Source: Alteromonas australica
GTDB lineage: Bacteria; Pseudomonadota; Gammaproteobacteria; Enterobacterales; Alteromonadaceae
Direction: 5' to 3'
Length of the DNA: 64,000 bases
Assembly (NCBI RefSeq): GCF_000730385.1
Contig: NZ_CP008849.1
Span: 1,984,001-2,048,000 of the forward strand
Shown here: positions 35,393 through 47,891 of the stretch, one piece after another
Position numbering within the stretch: position 1 is the first letter of the stretch
How the letters are laid out: each line of letters starts with the position of its first letter
Program-made: the position numbers and the translations under genes
Notes under the pieces: model-generated
Database searches by the model: none
What the model saw: only the letters and a program-made list of their open reading frames with translations
Told to the model about the DNA's origin: nothing

Positions 35393-37282
35393 TTAGGGCT
35401 GAACCTGTGCTATATCAGTGTCAAAAACACGGTCTCGAAAATAGAAGTCCATAATTTCACGCGCCACCGGAGCGGCATTAGAACTGCCACCTCCCGCATT
35501 TTCCAGTACCACAGTCACTGAGATTTCGGGGGCTTCAAAGGGCGCATAGCCAACGTACATTGCGTTGTCTCGTAGGCGCTCATCCACTTTGTCGGCATCG
35601 TACTTTTCGTCCTGGCCTACGGAAAACAGCTGTGCTGTTCCGGTTTTGCCTGCCGATTGGTAAGGCGCATCTTTAAACACGCTTCTAGCCGTACCTTCGC
35701 TACCATGCACTACGTCATGCATAGCGTTTAACACAATATCAATGTTTTCTTGCTGCTTGAACTGTAGTGGACGTAAGGTTTTCAGCGGCAACACGTCCAC
35801 CGAATTATCGGCTTTCTTAAAGCCGCGAATTATTTGTGGAATATAGCGTTCGCCACGATTCACCAAGGTGTTAAGTGAGTGAGCAAGCTGAATCGGCGTG
35901 GTCGTCCAGAAGCTTTGGCCGATACCGACAGGGATAGTATCGCCGATGTACCAAGGCTGATTAAAGCGGGCGCGCTTCCAACCACGACTAGGCATGTTGG
36001 CATCGGATTCTTCGTATAAGTCTATTCCTGTAAAATCACCAAACCCAAATTCATACATAGCTTCACTGATTTTATCGATACCTAGCTTGTACGCGAGGTC
36101 ATAGTAATAGGTGTCGCAGGACACCTCTATGGCTTTCGAAACGTTTACTTTGCCATGTCCCCACTTTTTCCAGTCGCGCCACACATGGGAGACGTTAGGT
36201 AATTGATAACGTCCACCATCCATGATGGTGTAGTCTTCAGTAATGATGCCTTCTTCCAAACCAACCAGCGCTAAATGCGGCTTTACCGTGGAAGCAGGCG
36301 GGTATTGCCCTTGTGTTGCACGGTTAATAAGAGGGCGGTCCGGTGAATTAAGTAGCGCAGCGTAATTTTTACGGCTAATACCGTGAACAAACAAATTGGG
36401 GTCGTAGCTAGGGTTTGAATACAGTGCGAGCACACCGCCAGTTTTAATGTCAGTCACCACCACAGCACCTCGCTGATCGGCTAAGGCTTGCTGCGCAGCA
36501 AGTTGAAGCTCAATATCAATATTAAGCACAATGTCCTTGCCGGGAACAGGAGGATCTACGTTCAGCACACGAATAATGCGCCCTTGGTTATTCACCTCTA
36601 CTTGCTGATAACCTACGCTGCCATGAAGCAGTTCTTCGTGATATTTTTCAATGCCCAATTTACCCATGTCGTGAGTGGCGGCGTAATTTGCTTCTTGACC
36701 GGCCTCAACCAATTTTTGTAAATCTTTTTTATTAATACGCGCCACATAGCCTAATAAATGGGTCAGTGTCTCTTTATAGGGGTAGTAACGGGCAAGTCTA
36801 GCCTCAATTTGTACGCCGGGGAAAAGATGCTTACTGGCAGAAAAAAGCGCAACATCTTCTTCACTGAGTTTAGTTCGAATTGCAATGGGCTTGAAGCGTC
36901 TTTGGCCTTTCAGTTTGCTTTCAAAGTTCTCACGCTCATCGTCTGTGATAGCCATGAGTGTCGATAAACGAGACAGAGTATCGTCTAAGTCGTTGGTTTC
37001 TTCGGGTGTTATTTCTAAGCTAAAAACCGGGCGGTTTTCTGCTAACAATACGCCATTTCTATCAAAAATGAGCCCCCGATTGGGAGCCACTGGCAGTACT
37101 TTAATTCGATTGCCATTGGACCGAGTTTGGTAATCGTCGTACTGCTCAACCTGCAATGAATACAAGTTGTTTAAAACGATGCCTAACATACAAACCACGA
37201 TGAAAAATGCCACCGTCGCTCGCCGTGCAAATAAATTTGCCTCAGCGGAGTGGTCTCTTATGGTTTGACGCTTCCTTTGCAT
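35393..37282 (-). CDS. mrdA: Penicillin-binding protein 2 (elongation transpeptidase)
   Basis: A class B PBP, transpeptidase partner of RodA. One N-terminal membrane helix (about 22-44) is followed by the dimerisation/pedestal domain and a transpeptidase domain with the active-site S-x-x-K in PPASTVKPH, the SxD-type motif EVSCDTYYY, and KTG in SAGKTGTAQ. 629 residues, family length. It follows rlmH by 12 nt and precedes rodA by 2 nt. Confidence 0.97.
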   Translation of the reverse strand: MQRKRQTIRDHSAEANLFARRATVAFFIVVCMLGIVLNNLYSLQVEQYDDYQTRSNGNRIKVLPVAPNRGLIFDRNGVLLAENRPVFSLEITPEETNDLDDTLSRLSTLMAITDDERENFESKLKGQRRFKPIAIRTKLSEEDVALFSASKHLFPGVQIEARLARYYPYKETLTHLLGYVARINKKDLQKLVEAGQEANYAATHDMGKLGIEKYHEELLHGSVGYQQVEVNNQGRIIRVLNVDPPVPGKDIVLNIDIELQLAAQQALADQRGAVVVTDIKTGGVLALYSNPSYDPNLFVHGISRKNYAALLNSPDRPLINRATQGQYPPASTVKPHLALVGLEEGIITEDYTIMDGGRYQLPNVSHVWRDWKKWGHGKVNVSKAIEVSCDTYYYDLAYKLGIDKISEAMYEFGFGDFTGIDLYEESDANMPSRGWKRARFNQPWYIGDTIPVGIGQSFWTTTPIQLAHSLNTLVNRGERYIPQIIRGFKKADNSVDVLPLKTLRPLQFKQQENIDIVLNAMHDVVHGSEGTARSVFKDAPYQSAGKTGTAQLFSVGQDEKYDADKVDERLRDNAMYVGYAPFEAPEISVTVVLENAGGGSSNAAPVAREIMDFYFRDRVFDTDIAQVQP

Positions 37283-37294
37283 TCGCCGTTCCTG

Positions 37295-37765
37295 CTATTC
37301 GCGGTGGTAAGGGTGGTTTTGCGTTACAGACCATGCGCGATATAAGCTTTCAGTAAGAATAATGCGCACAAGTGGGTGAGGGAGCGTTAGCGCCGATAAC
37401 GACCACTTTTGTTCCGAGGCTGCAATGCACGATGGCGCTAGACCTTCTGGGCCCCCAATTAACAGGCTTACATCTCGGCCATCCATTTTCCAACTATCGA
37501 GTTGCTTGGCTAATGTGGGAGTATCCCAAGGGCGACCTGTCACCTCAAGGGTAACAACTTTATTACCTTTAGGAATTGCCGCAAGCATCTGTTCGCCTTC
37601 TTTTTCAAGAATACGTTTAATATCGGCGTTTTTTCCACGCTTACCCGCTGCAATTTCGGTAAAGCTTACAGGCATGTCAGAAGGGAACCGGCGAATAAAC
37701 TCGTCCACGCCTTGGTTAACCCAAGATGGCATTTTTGTACCCACTGCAACAATCTGAATACGCAC
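37295..37765 (-). CDS. rlmH: 23S rRNA (pseudouridine1915-N3)-methyltransferase
   Basis: A SPOUT-class enzyme that methylates pseudouridine 1915 of 23S rRNA on 70S ribosomes. The 156-residue protein has the SAM-binding LLIGGPEGL and the knot-forming [23 protein letters not shown] tail. Located between rsfS and mrdA as in E. coli. Confidence 0.98.
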   Translation of the reverse strand: MRIQIVAVGTKMPSWVNQGVDEFIRRFPSDMPVSFTEIAAGKRGKNADIKRILEKEGEQMLAAIPKGNKVVTLEVTGRPWDTPTLAKQLDSWKMDGRDVSLLIGGPEGLAPSCIAASEQKWSLSALTLPHPLVRIILTESLYRAWSVTQNHPYHRE

Positions 37766-37842
37766 TAGATTTCCTTCATTCGCCGTTTTACAAGCTATTT
37801 TTGAGGCGAGCGTTATTCTGCGCTCCCCAACACAACAGGTTA

Positions 37843-38160
37843 TTACGACCAGAGCTTTTCTAGCTGGTAAAAATCCCGTGCTTCGTCTTGCATGACATGC
37901 AAGATCACGTCGCCGAAATCAACCAATACCCATTCACCTGTCTCTTTTCCCTCAATACTGCTAGGTGCAATGTCTGCTTGCTTGGCTTCTACTACTATGT
38001 TTTCGGCAATACCAACCACGTGACGTTTAGAATTACCAGAACAGATAATCATGGTATCTGTGATTGTTGATTTACCGCGTACATCAATTTCAATAATGTC
38101 ACGGCCTTTCATGTCGTCAATTTTGTCTTTTACGAACTGCTTGAGTTGTTGACTCTCCAA
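37843..38160 (-). CDS. rsfS: Ribosome silencing factor RsfS
   Basis: A 105-residue alpha/beta protein that binds L14 of the 50S subunit and blocks subunit joining in starvation. The conserved [22 protein letters not shown] and [15 protein letters not shown] segments are present. Follows nadD by 12 nt; 77 nt before rlmH. Confidence 0.97.
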   Translation of the reverse strand: MESQQLKQFVKDKIDDMKGRDIIEIDVRGKSTITDTMIICSGNSKRHVVGIAENIVVEAKQADIAPSSIEGKETGEWVLVDFGDVILHVMQDEARDFYQLEKLWS

Positions 38161-38172
38161 GTGTTTTCCTCA

Positions 38173-38823
38173 CTAATTTGATTTATCTTGGTATAAGTGG
38201 TGCATATTTATATAGTCTGCAACGGGCGTTGGCAGCCACTCAATACGCGGCGTCAAGGCTGACGTCGTTGCACTAACGGCGTCGCGTATTTGTGTTGAAG
38301 ACGCTGGGTGTAGTGGGGTGTTAACCAACAGCACACAACCATTGGGTTGGTGATGTAGTTGGTTTATGTCTTCCGTTTTATTCGCGTTTAGCCATGACGT
38401 TAATGACGATGGTGGTTCAAAATTATCCCCTTCTCGTCGCATCACAACGAGGTGACAATAATCAAGCAAACGCTCCCACTCAAACCAGGACTGGATATTA
38501 TACAGTGAATCCGCACCAATGAAAAAGCAGATTGTGTCGGCGTGGTGCTGGCGCAAATTTTCTAACGTGCGAACCGTATAGGACGGGCTAGGCAGGGAAA
38601 GCTCAATAAGCTCGGGATACAATCGTTTGTCGAGTTCACACGCTAACTTTACCATTTCTACGCGATGCGCTTCACTCACCGATACGGGTTTGTGAGGGGC
38701 GATTTTACAGGGCATAAGCCCTAAGGTGTTCACCTTAATATAATCGAGTAAATACAGTGCCGGCTGGATATGCCCTAAGTGCGGTGGATTAAAGGTTCCA
38801 CCTAATATGGCCCGAATACTCAT
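38173..38823 (-). CDS. nadD: Nicotinate-nucleotide adenylyltransferase
   Basis: Transfers AMP to nicotinate mononucleotide to make deamido-NAD. The nucleotidyltransferase motif GGTFNPPHLGHI is at residues 8-19 and the C-terminal SSTQIRDAV carries the second conserved site. FFIGADSLYNIQSWFEWERL is typical of the family. 216 residues. Starts 4 nt after holA. Confidence 0.97.
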   Translation of the reverse strand: MSIRAILGGTFNPPHLGHIQPALYLLDYIKVNTLGLMPCKIAPHKPVSVSEAHRVEMVKLACELDKRLYPELIELSLPSPSYTVRTLENLRQHHADTICFFIGADSLYNIQSWFEWERLLDYCHLVVMRREGDNFEPPSSLTSWLNANKTEDINQLHHQPNGCVLLVNTPLHPASSTQIRDAVSATTSALTPRIEWLPTPVADYINMHHLYQDKSN

Positions 38824-38827
38824 ATGA

Positions 38828-39856
38828 TTAGGCGTCGACCAAGGGGAGGTGAAAAATATTGATGCCCATAAACATCATACATAGATGACAGAGTTTGACG
38901 TAAGGCTTACTGATGACGTTTTGTTTAAAAGCGAGGTCAGCATCACTGAGTGCCTGTTGAATAGCATTAAGCTGAGACGCGGATAAACGTTGTAACGCAG
39001 ATTGATAAAAGCCTTGTCGATTGCGCCAAATACCAAATTTTTGCCATTGGATGGGCGTACCATCTAGCTGCGCACAATGTAACTTCCAAAGGGTTTCCCA
39101 CTCTCTGACCAGTGCCCATATAATAATGTTTGGCTCTAGGCCTTCACTTTCTAATCGATAAAGCATTTTTACACAGCGGTGACTGTCACCACTGAGCATA
39201 ACGTCAACGAGTTGAAATACGTTGTAGCGTGATTGATCCACCATCGCGTATTCAATTTGCTCATCGGTAATGCTTTGTTGGGGGTAAAGCAGAGCGAGTT
39301 TGTCTATTTCTTGCTTGGCGGCAAGTAGGTTACCTTCACAAAAATCAGCAATAATTTTGGTACCATTGCCTGACACAGACAGCTGATGGGATTGTAAGTG
39401 CTGTGCTATCCAGCTATGAAGTTGTCGGCCTTCAAGGGGGTAGCACATAACTGAGACACCCACCTCATCAAGCACTTTAAACCATTTCCCTCGTTGAACA
39501 TCTTTGCCAATTTTAGGGCCATGTACTAACAGCAATACATCTTGATGAAGCGCCTTGGCTATCTCTTGCAGCATTTTACTGCCTTCGGTGCCAGGTTTAC
39601 CGGTAGGAAGTTCCAACTCAATAAATTGTTGTGACGAAAACAACGACATACTTTGTGTTGCTTCCAAAACGTGATTCCACGAGAAGCCCGTGTCGGCAAC
39701 CAAAACGGTTCTCTCGATAAACCCTTGCTGTTTTGCGGTTTGGCGTATTTGCTCAATAACGTCAAATTTTTGCTGCGGTTCATCACCAAAAACTAAGTAG
39801 CAAGATTTTAAGCCTCGTGAAATCTCTTGTCCAAATTGATTTGGATAAACTTGCAT
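38828..39856 (-). CDS. holA: DNA polymerase III delta subunit
   Basis: The clamp-loader subunit that opens the beta sliding clamp. The 342-residue protein has the AAA+-like N-terminal domain lacking a functional Walker A (as expected for delta) with SCYLVFGDEPQQK near the start and the clamp-contacting MSLFSSQQFIELELPTGK. Between lptE (3 nt) and nadD. Confidence 0.95.
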   Translation of the reverse strand: MQVYPNQFGQEISRGLKSCYLVFGDEPQQKFDVIEQIRQTAKQQGFIERTVLVADTGFSWNHVLEATQSMSLFSSQQFIELELPTGKPGTEGSKMLQEIAKALHQDVLLLVHGPKIGKDVQRGKWFKVLDEVGVSVMCYPLEGRQLHSWIAQHLQSHQLSVSGNGTKIIADFCEGNLLAAKQEIDKLALLYPQQSITDEQIEYAMVDQSRYNVFQLVDVMLSGDSHRCVKMLYRLESEGLEPNIIIWALVREWETLWKLHCAQLDGTPIQWQKFGIWRNRQGFYQSALQRLSASQLNAIQQALSDADLAFKQNVISKPYVKLCHLCMMFMGINIFHLPLVDA

Positions 39857-39859
39857 CGC

Positions 39860-40381
39860 CTACTGGCCTTGATAAGTCATGGTGGCTTGGCTGGAAAGTC
39901 GGCGGATAATAATGTCAGCCGCTTCATTACGCATTTCGTCTAACACTATATCGAGTTCACGTGACTTCGCCAGTACATGATCTGGGTCGTCTTGATAATC
40001 GCGGATAACATCAAAGGTGGCCAAAATGGCTTCTTGGTCTGGAAACTGTACTTTATATCGCACGGTATAAATAAGTTCGTATTCAGCCACTTGTCCAGAG
40101 GGGTACACCGACAACAGTCGACGCTCTAGTTTTTCTGGCATTAAAAATACCACCACGCCGTTATCCAACGTGGTGGCATCTTGCGCGTATACGCCGTTTA
40201 AACCATACACAGTCACTCGCTTATAAAGTGCTCTGCTCAACAGGGCATGTGTTTTTGCGCTATCGACAATCACAGCATTCACATTGTCTGGTAGGTTAGG
40301 GGCGCTACGTAAATGAAACCCGCACCCAGCCAGTGTTAACGTTACTAACAGCGATATTGTGTAGAGAAATAAACGGCTCAT
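39860..40381 (-). CDS. lptE: LPS-assembly lipoprotein LptE
   Basis: The outer-membrane lipoprotein that plugs the LptD barrel for lipopolysaccharide insertion. A signal peptide ends in the lipobox LAGC (Cys about residue 20), followed by the family motif GFHLRSAPNLPDNVN. 173 residues. Follows leuS by 2 nt and precedes holA by 3 nt, the conserved leuS-lptE-holA order. Confidence 0.93.
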   Translation of the reverse strand: MSRLFLYTISLLVTLTLAGCGFHLRSAPNLPDNVNAVIVDSAKTHALLSRALYKRVTVYGLNGVYAQDATTLDNGVVVFLMPEKLERRLLSVYPSGQVAEYELIYTVRYKVQFPDQEAILATFDVIRDYQDDPDHVLAKSRELDIVLDEMRNEAADIIIRRLSSQATMTYQGQ

Positions 40382-40383
40382 TC

Positions 40384-43523
<3,140 letters not shown>

Positions 43524-45920
43524 ATGTCAGGCGAAATTAAGCATACATCACTTACTCCTTCTTCTCTTACACCCACGATTAATCGAAAGGCGATAAATAG
43601 TGCGTTGAAAGATGATGAAGCACTCCATGCTACTTTTATTGGCCAGGAGCGTGCTCGAGAAGCGCTTACTTTTGGCTTAGGCATTAATGCGAAAGGCTAC
43701 AACCTTTATGTGATGGGTGAACCCGCCACGGGTCGATTCACCTTGGTGCGCGACTATATTGCACGGCAAGTTGCTAATTTGAACGCGCCCGACGATTGGG
43801 TGTACATCAATAATTTCGCCGAAGAACGTGAACCTGTGGCACTGAAATTCCCCACCGGTGGTGGTAAAGCCTTTCATAAAGATATCTCTCAGCTTATTGA
43901 TGACGTGCTAGATACCTTTCCCGTCGCATTCGATAATCCAGGCTATCAGCGAAAGCGGGCTAATATCTCTCGGGAATTCGATAAAAAGTATGACGAGGCC
44001 ATTGCTGCGCTAGAGCGTTACGCACAAGCCAATGATGTGGCTTTGTATGAAGAAAATGGCGAAATTTCATTTTCTCCTATTGTTGAGGGCAAGCCACTAA
44101 CGGATACGGAATTTGCGGCTTTGAATGAAAGCCAGCGTTCGCATTTTTATGCGTTAATTGACGATTTAGAAAATCGCCTCAGCGAGAGCCTACTAAGCTT
44201 ACCCTCGTGGAAGAGGGAAAATTCTGAACAATTAAGAGCATTAGACAAACAAACTGCAGAGCAGGGGATTAAACCCCTCTTGAAAGTGCTAGAGCATAAG
44301 TATTCGGCAGAACTTGGTATTTTGAAGTACTTAAAGCAGTTAAAGACGGCATTGGTTAACGCCATCCTTCTCATTGTGCAAGAAGAGCGAAAAGATGAGA
44401 AAAGCGATGAGTTTGATCAACGGGTGTTTTTAGAAGAACAATTTTTGCCGAATGTTCTGGTGGCAAATAATGTTGGAGACACGGCGCCGGTTATATACGA
44501 ACCAAACCCTACTTACCAAAACCTTTTTGGCAAAATCGAATACACCAATATTCATGGGGGCGTGTTCACTAACTATCGAATGATAAGACCTGGTGCGCTT
44601 CATCGCGCCAACGGTGGATATTTACTGCTTGATGTAGACCAACTCATTGAGCAGCCTTACGTGTGGGAAACCCTGAAACTTGCCGTTAAGCTTGGCAGAT
44701 TAAAAATGGACTTGCCCCAGCAAGATGTCGGTATGGTGAATGCCATCACTTTGCATCCTCAACCTATCGACTTGAATATTAAAATTGTGCTTCTTGGTTC
44801 CCGGGATCTCTATTATACGTTGCAAGATTACGACGATGAATTTGATGAGCTTTTTCGAGTATTAGTAGACTTCGACTTAGAAATTCAAGTTTCTCGCCAA
44901 GCGTTGTTCGATTTTGTGGGCAAGGTGAGAAAACATTTGGCTCAACTTAACATCCAACACGTGACCGCCAACGCCATGTGTCGGTTGGTAGAATATTCAT
45001 TGCGAATGGCTGAACACCAACAAAAGTTATCAGCGCATTTTTCCGAGGTGATAGAACTCGTAAACGAAGCGCACTTTTTCTGCATGAAATCTGGTAGTGA
45101 CACCTTAGAATTGCATCATTTAAAAACGGCGCTGGCGGCGAAGAAACGCAGAACGGGCCGCGTTAGCCAAACCCTGTTAAACGACATAAAAGAAGGGCAT
45201 GTACTCATTGCTACTGAAGGCAAAGCAATAGGGAAGGTGAATGGGCTGACGGTTTTAGACATAGGTGACACTGCGTTTGGGACGCCGGCGCGAATTACCT
45301 CTACTGTGTTCGCCGGTGCAAGTGGCGTTGTAGATATAGAAAGAGAAGTGGAGTTGGGTCAGCCCATACATTCAAAAGGGGTGATGTTGCTAACAGGGTA
45401 CTTGGGTAACAAGTACGCGCAGCACTTTCCACTGACATTGTCGGCAAATATCGCCTTAGAGCAGTCTTATGGTCACATTGACGGAGACAGCGCATCGCTG
45501 GGTGAACTAGTGGCATTAATCTCAGCACTCACTGAAATACCCTGCTTGCAAACGCTTGCGATAACGGGCTCAATCAACCAATACGGTGAAGTTCAGGCGG
45601 TGGGCGGTGTAAATGAAAAGATTGAAGGCTATTTCGATCTTTGCCAACATCGAGGTTTAACGGGCACCCAAGGGGTTATTATTCCAAAATCTAATGCCAT
45701 TAACTTAGTATTAGACTCTACGGTGATAGATGCGGTGAAAAAAGGGTTATTCCACATTTATACTGTAGAAACGGTTGATGATGCATTATCCATACTGATG
45801 GAACAGGAAGCCGGTGTACTAAGTTCTCGCAGCCGATACCCGAAAAACACCATCAATTACCACGCGGTGAATCGTCTTTACAACATTGCGCTGATTGTGA
45901 ATGGGGGGGATGGCGAATAG
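43524..45920 (+). CDS. Lon-related AAA_32/S16 putative ATP-dependent protease
   Basis: A 798-residue protein of the Lon-related family with a degenerate N-terminal ATPase (AAA_32) and a C-terminal Lon protease domain. The Ser-Lys dyad is S656 (in HIDGDSASLGE) and K699 (in GGVNEKIEGYF). The Walker A-like loop reads GEPATGRFTL with Arg in place of the usual Lys, and the Walker B-like strand is GGYLLLDVDQL. These may be family traits. The central insertion holds a helical coiled segment near 140-260. It is not canonical Lon (lonA), which is elsewhere. Substrates are unknown. Single gene with its own upstream region. Confidence 0.88.
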   Translation: MSGEIKHTSLTPSSLTPTINRKAINSALKDDEALHATFIGQERAREALTFGLGINAKGYNLYVMGEPATGRFTLVRDYIARQVANLNAPDDWVYINNFAEEREPVALKFPTGGGKAFHKDISQLIDDVLDTFPVAFDNPGYQRKRANISREFDKKYDEAIAALERYAQANDVALYEENGEISFSPIVEGKPLTDTEFAALNESQRSHFYALIDDLENRLSESLLSLPSWKRENSEQLRALDKQTAEQGIKPLLKVLEHKYSAELGILKYLKQLKTALVNAILLIVQEERKDEKSDEFDQRVFLEEQFLPNVLVANNVGDTAPVIYEPNPTYQNLFGKIEYTNIHGGVFTNYRMIRPGALHRANGGYLLLDVDQLIEQPYVWETLKLAVKLGRLKMDLPQQDVGMVNAITLHPQPIDLNIKIVLLGSRDLYYTLQDYDDEFDELFRVLVDFDLEIQVSRQALFDFVGKVRKHLAQLNIQHVTANAMCRLVEYSLRMAEHQQKLSAHFSEVIELVNEAHFFCMKSGSDTLELHHLKTALAAKKRRTGRVSQTLLNDIKEGHVLIATEGKAIGKVNGLTVLDIGDTAFGTPARITSTVFAGASGVVDIEREVELGQPIHSKGVMLLTGYLGNKYAQHFPLTLSANIALEQSYGHIDGDSASLGELVALISALTEIPCLQTLAITGSINQYGEVQAVGGVNEKIEGYFDLCQHRGLTGTQGVIIPKSNAINLVLDSTVIDAVKKGLFHIYTVETVDDALSILMEQEAGVLSSRSRYPKNTINYHAVNRLYNIALIVNGGDGE

Positions 45921-45934
45921 TCTTAGCGCCACGC

Positions 45935-45973
45935 TAAAAATGAAAGCGAGCGATATCTAGCTTGCTTTCATTG
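45935..45973 (-). terminator. Hairpin between convergent Lon-like and SDR genes
   Basis: A 13-bp stem (AATGAAAGCGAGC with GCTTGCTTTCATT, one G-U pair) around an 8-nt loop; on the minus strand it is followed by TTTTTAGC, so it probably ends the SDR transcript. Confidence 0.7.
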
Positions 45974-46000
45974 AGTGGTTGGCGACTGACCTTGCCAGGT

Positions 46001-46777
46001 TTACTTAGGTGGCATACGTAAACCGCCATCTAAGCGAATGGTTTCCCCGTTTAAATACGCATTTTGTGCAATATGAATAACCAACTTTGCAAATTCTTCA
46101 GGTAATCCTAACCGTTTGGGAAACTGTACATTATGCGATAATGCCTGTTGTACATGCTCAGGCATGGCCAATAGCATTGGGGTGCCCATAACTCCAGGGG
46201 CTATAGTGTTAACCCGAATGCCTAATGGCGCTAAATCTCGTGCCATAGGAAGGGTAAGCCCAATGATCCCTGCTTTACTGGCGGCATAGGCGGTTTGCCC
46301 AATTTGCCCTTCATAGCCGGCCACCGACGCGGTGTTAATAATCACCCCTCGTTCCCCCTCATCATTCACTGCGGATTGGGTAGCCATGGCACTGGCCACT
46401 AAACGCGCGACGTTGAAGCTGCCGACTAAATTTATATCAATAGTGTGCTGGAAGTCCTGTAATGGGGCAGGGGCATTTTCTTTGTTAAGGATACGTTTGG
46501 CGGGGGCGATGCCTGCACAATTAACGCACAAATGAATATGATTAAATCGAGATTGACACTGACGAATTGCTGATGAGATTTCATCTTCATTGCGGACATC
46601 GGCGCGCACAAATAACGTGTTCTCGGTGCCGAGTTCCTCTACCCGTTGCTGGCCTAGTGCTTCGTTCATGTCTAGCAAGCACACTTTTGCGCCAGCCTGA
46701 CTCAATGCTATGGCAGTCGCATGACCTAGGCCAGAACAGCCTCCGGTCACTAATGCAGTGACTTCAGTAATTTTCAT
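46001..46777 (-). CDS. SDR family 3-hydroxyacyl-CoA dehydrogenase-like
   Basis: A classical short-chain dehydrogenase of 258 residues resembling type II 3-hydroxyacyl-CoA dehydrogenase (HSD17B10-like): VTGGCSGLGHATA NAD-binding loop at the N-terminus, NCAG at about 88, catalytic Ser in NTASVAGYEG, and YAASK as the catalytic Tyr/Lys. It likely oxidises a 3-hydroxyacyl-CoA in fatty-acid or branched-chain degradation; the exact substrate is inference. A 10-bp inverted repeat lies just before its start, a possible operator. Follows yhbY on the same strand. Confidence 0.88.
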   Translation of the reverse strand: MKITEVTALVTGGCSGLGHATAIALSQAGAKVCLLDMNEALGQQRVEELGTENTLFVRADVRNEDEISSAIRQCQSRFNHIHLCVNCAGIAPAKRILNKENAPAPLQDFQHTIDINLVGSFNVARLVASAMATQSAVNDEGERGVIINTASVAGYEGQIGQTAYAASKAGIIGLTLPMARDLAPLGIRVNTIAPGVMGTPMLLAMPEHVQQALSHNVQFPKRLGLPEEFAKLVIHIAQNAYLNGETIRLDGGLRMPPK

Positions 46778-46782
46778 AAATC

Positions 46783-46820
46783 CCCGTTAACGCTGTTTTT
46801 TAACAACATGTTAACGGGGT
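46783..46820. promoter_or_regulatory. Inverted repeat upstream of the SDR gene
   Basis: Perfect 10-bp arms CCCCGTTAAC and GTTAACGGGG separated by 18 bp, 5 bp before the SDR start codon. No T-run follows it toward the SDR gene, so it looks more like an operator or a 5'-UTR stem than a terminator. Confidence 0.55.
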
Positions 46821-46869
46821 ATCACCATAAAAACCATTTTGCCGCTGTTAAACGGCGAAAATGTTAACT

Positions 46870-47163
46870 TTATTTTGGCAACTGAATTTTACGCTCTTCA
46901 TTAGGACGGTATAAAATAAGAGTATGTCCGATAACTTGAAGTTTTTCGGCGTTGGTTTCTCTTACAATGGCATCCATGATGAGCGATTTTTCCTCGCGAT
47001 CATCTGTGGGCACCTTAACTTTAATTAATTCGTGGAAGTTTAGGGCGTTGTCGATTTCGGCTACAACCCCCTCTGTAAGGCCGTTAGCACCAAGTTGCAC
47101 AACAGGCTTAAGCGGGTGTGCAAGGCCTTTAAGAAATTGTTTCTGTTTGTTTGAAAGTTTCAT
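46870..47163 (-). CDS. yhbY: Ribosome assembly RNA-binding protein YhbY
   Basis: A 97-residue CRM-domain protein that binds pre-50S particles. The signature GANGLTEGVVAEIDNALNFHELIKVKV contains the CRM GxxG-type RNA-contact loop. Divergent from rlmE, which is the conserved E. coli arrangement (yhbY/rlmE-ftsH). Confidence 0.96.
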   Translation of the reverse strand: MKLSNKQKQFLKGLAHPLKPVVQLGANGLTEGVVAEIDNALNFHELIKVKVPTDDREEKSLIMDAIVRETNAEKLQVIGHTLILYRPNEERKIQLPK

Positions 47164-47200
47164 GTAGTCAATATTCTTACAATTTATCTATAAATTTACG

Positions 47201-47228
47201 CTTGAAATAACGTATTCTAACGCCATCT
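47201..47228 (+). promoter_or_regulatory. Predicted sigma-32 (heat-shock) promoter for rlmE-ftsH
   Basis: CTTGAAA at 47201-47207, a 13-nt spacer, then CGCCATCT at 47221-47228, matching the E. coli RpoH consensus CTTGAA-N13-CCCCATnT in all but one position. rlmE and ftsH are heat-shock genes in E. coli. The predicted start leaves a leader of about 25 nt. Confidence 0.7.
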
Positions 47229-47258
47229 TCTCTACAATCCTAATGACATTGTATTGGA

Positions 47259-47888
47259 ATGACAAAAAAGAAACACTCCGCCAGCAGTAAACGCTGGCTA
47301 CAAGAACACTTTGATGACCACTATGTGCAAAAAGCGCAGAAGCAAGGTAAGCGGTCCCGTGCCTTCTTTAAACTGGAAGAAATCCAGCAAAAAGATAAGC
47401 TTATTAGACCTGGCTCTACGGTTGTTGACCTAGGTGCGGCGCCAGGTGGCTGGTCACAATTGGCTTCAGAGCTCGTGGGTGACCACGGTAAAGTCATTGC
47501 TTGTGACATTTTACCTATGGATTCAATCGTGGGTGTCGACTTCTTACAAGGTGATTTTCGAGATGATGCAGTTTTAGACGCATTATTGAACAGAATCGGC
47601 GGTAAGAACGTAGATACTGTGTTATCAGACATGGCACCTAACCTGTCTGGTAACGCGGCGGTGGATCAAGCCGGCTCTATGTATCTCTGCGAGCTTGCCT
47701 TAGATATGTGTCATCAAGTCCTAAAGCCAGGTGGTAATTTTGCAATTAAAGTTTTTCAGGGTGAAGGGTTTGATGAATTCCTGAAAGATTTGCGTAGCGC
47801 CTTTACTACCCTTAAAACGCGGAAACCAGATTCGTCTCGATCCCGTTCAAGGGAGGTGTATTTGGTGGCTTGTGGTTATAAAGTGTAG
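47259..47888 (+). CDS. rlmE: 23S rRNA 2'-O-ribose U2552 methyltransferase
   Basis: The heat-shock methyltransferase RrmJ/FtsJ, which modifies U2552 in 50S assembly. The SAM-binding loop [15 protein letters not shown] is at about 51-65; the K-D-K-E catalytic tetrad is represented by the Lys in [11 protein letters not shown], the Asp in [12 protein letters not shown], the Lys in [11 protein letters not shown] and the Glu in SREVYLVA. 209 residues. Followed by ftsH across a 111-nt structured gap. Confidence 0.97.
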   Translation: MTKKKHSASSKRWLQEHFDDHYVQKAQKQGKRSRAFFKLEEIQQKDKLIRPGSTVVDLGAAPGGWSQLASELVGDHGKVIACDILPMDSIVGVDFLQGDFRDDAVLDALLNRIGGKNVDTVLSDMAPNLSGNAAVDQAGSMYLCELALDMCHQVLKPGGNFAIKVFQGEGFDEFLKDLRSAFTTLKTRKPDSSRSRSREVYLVACGYKV

Positions 47889-47891
47889 TAC

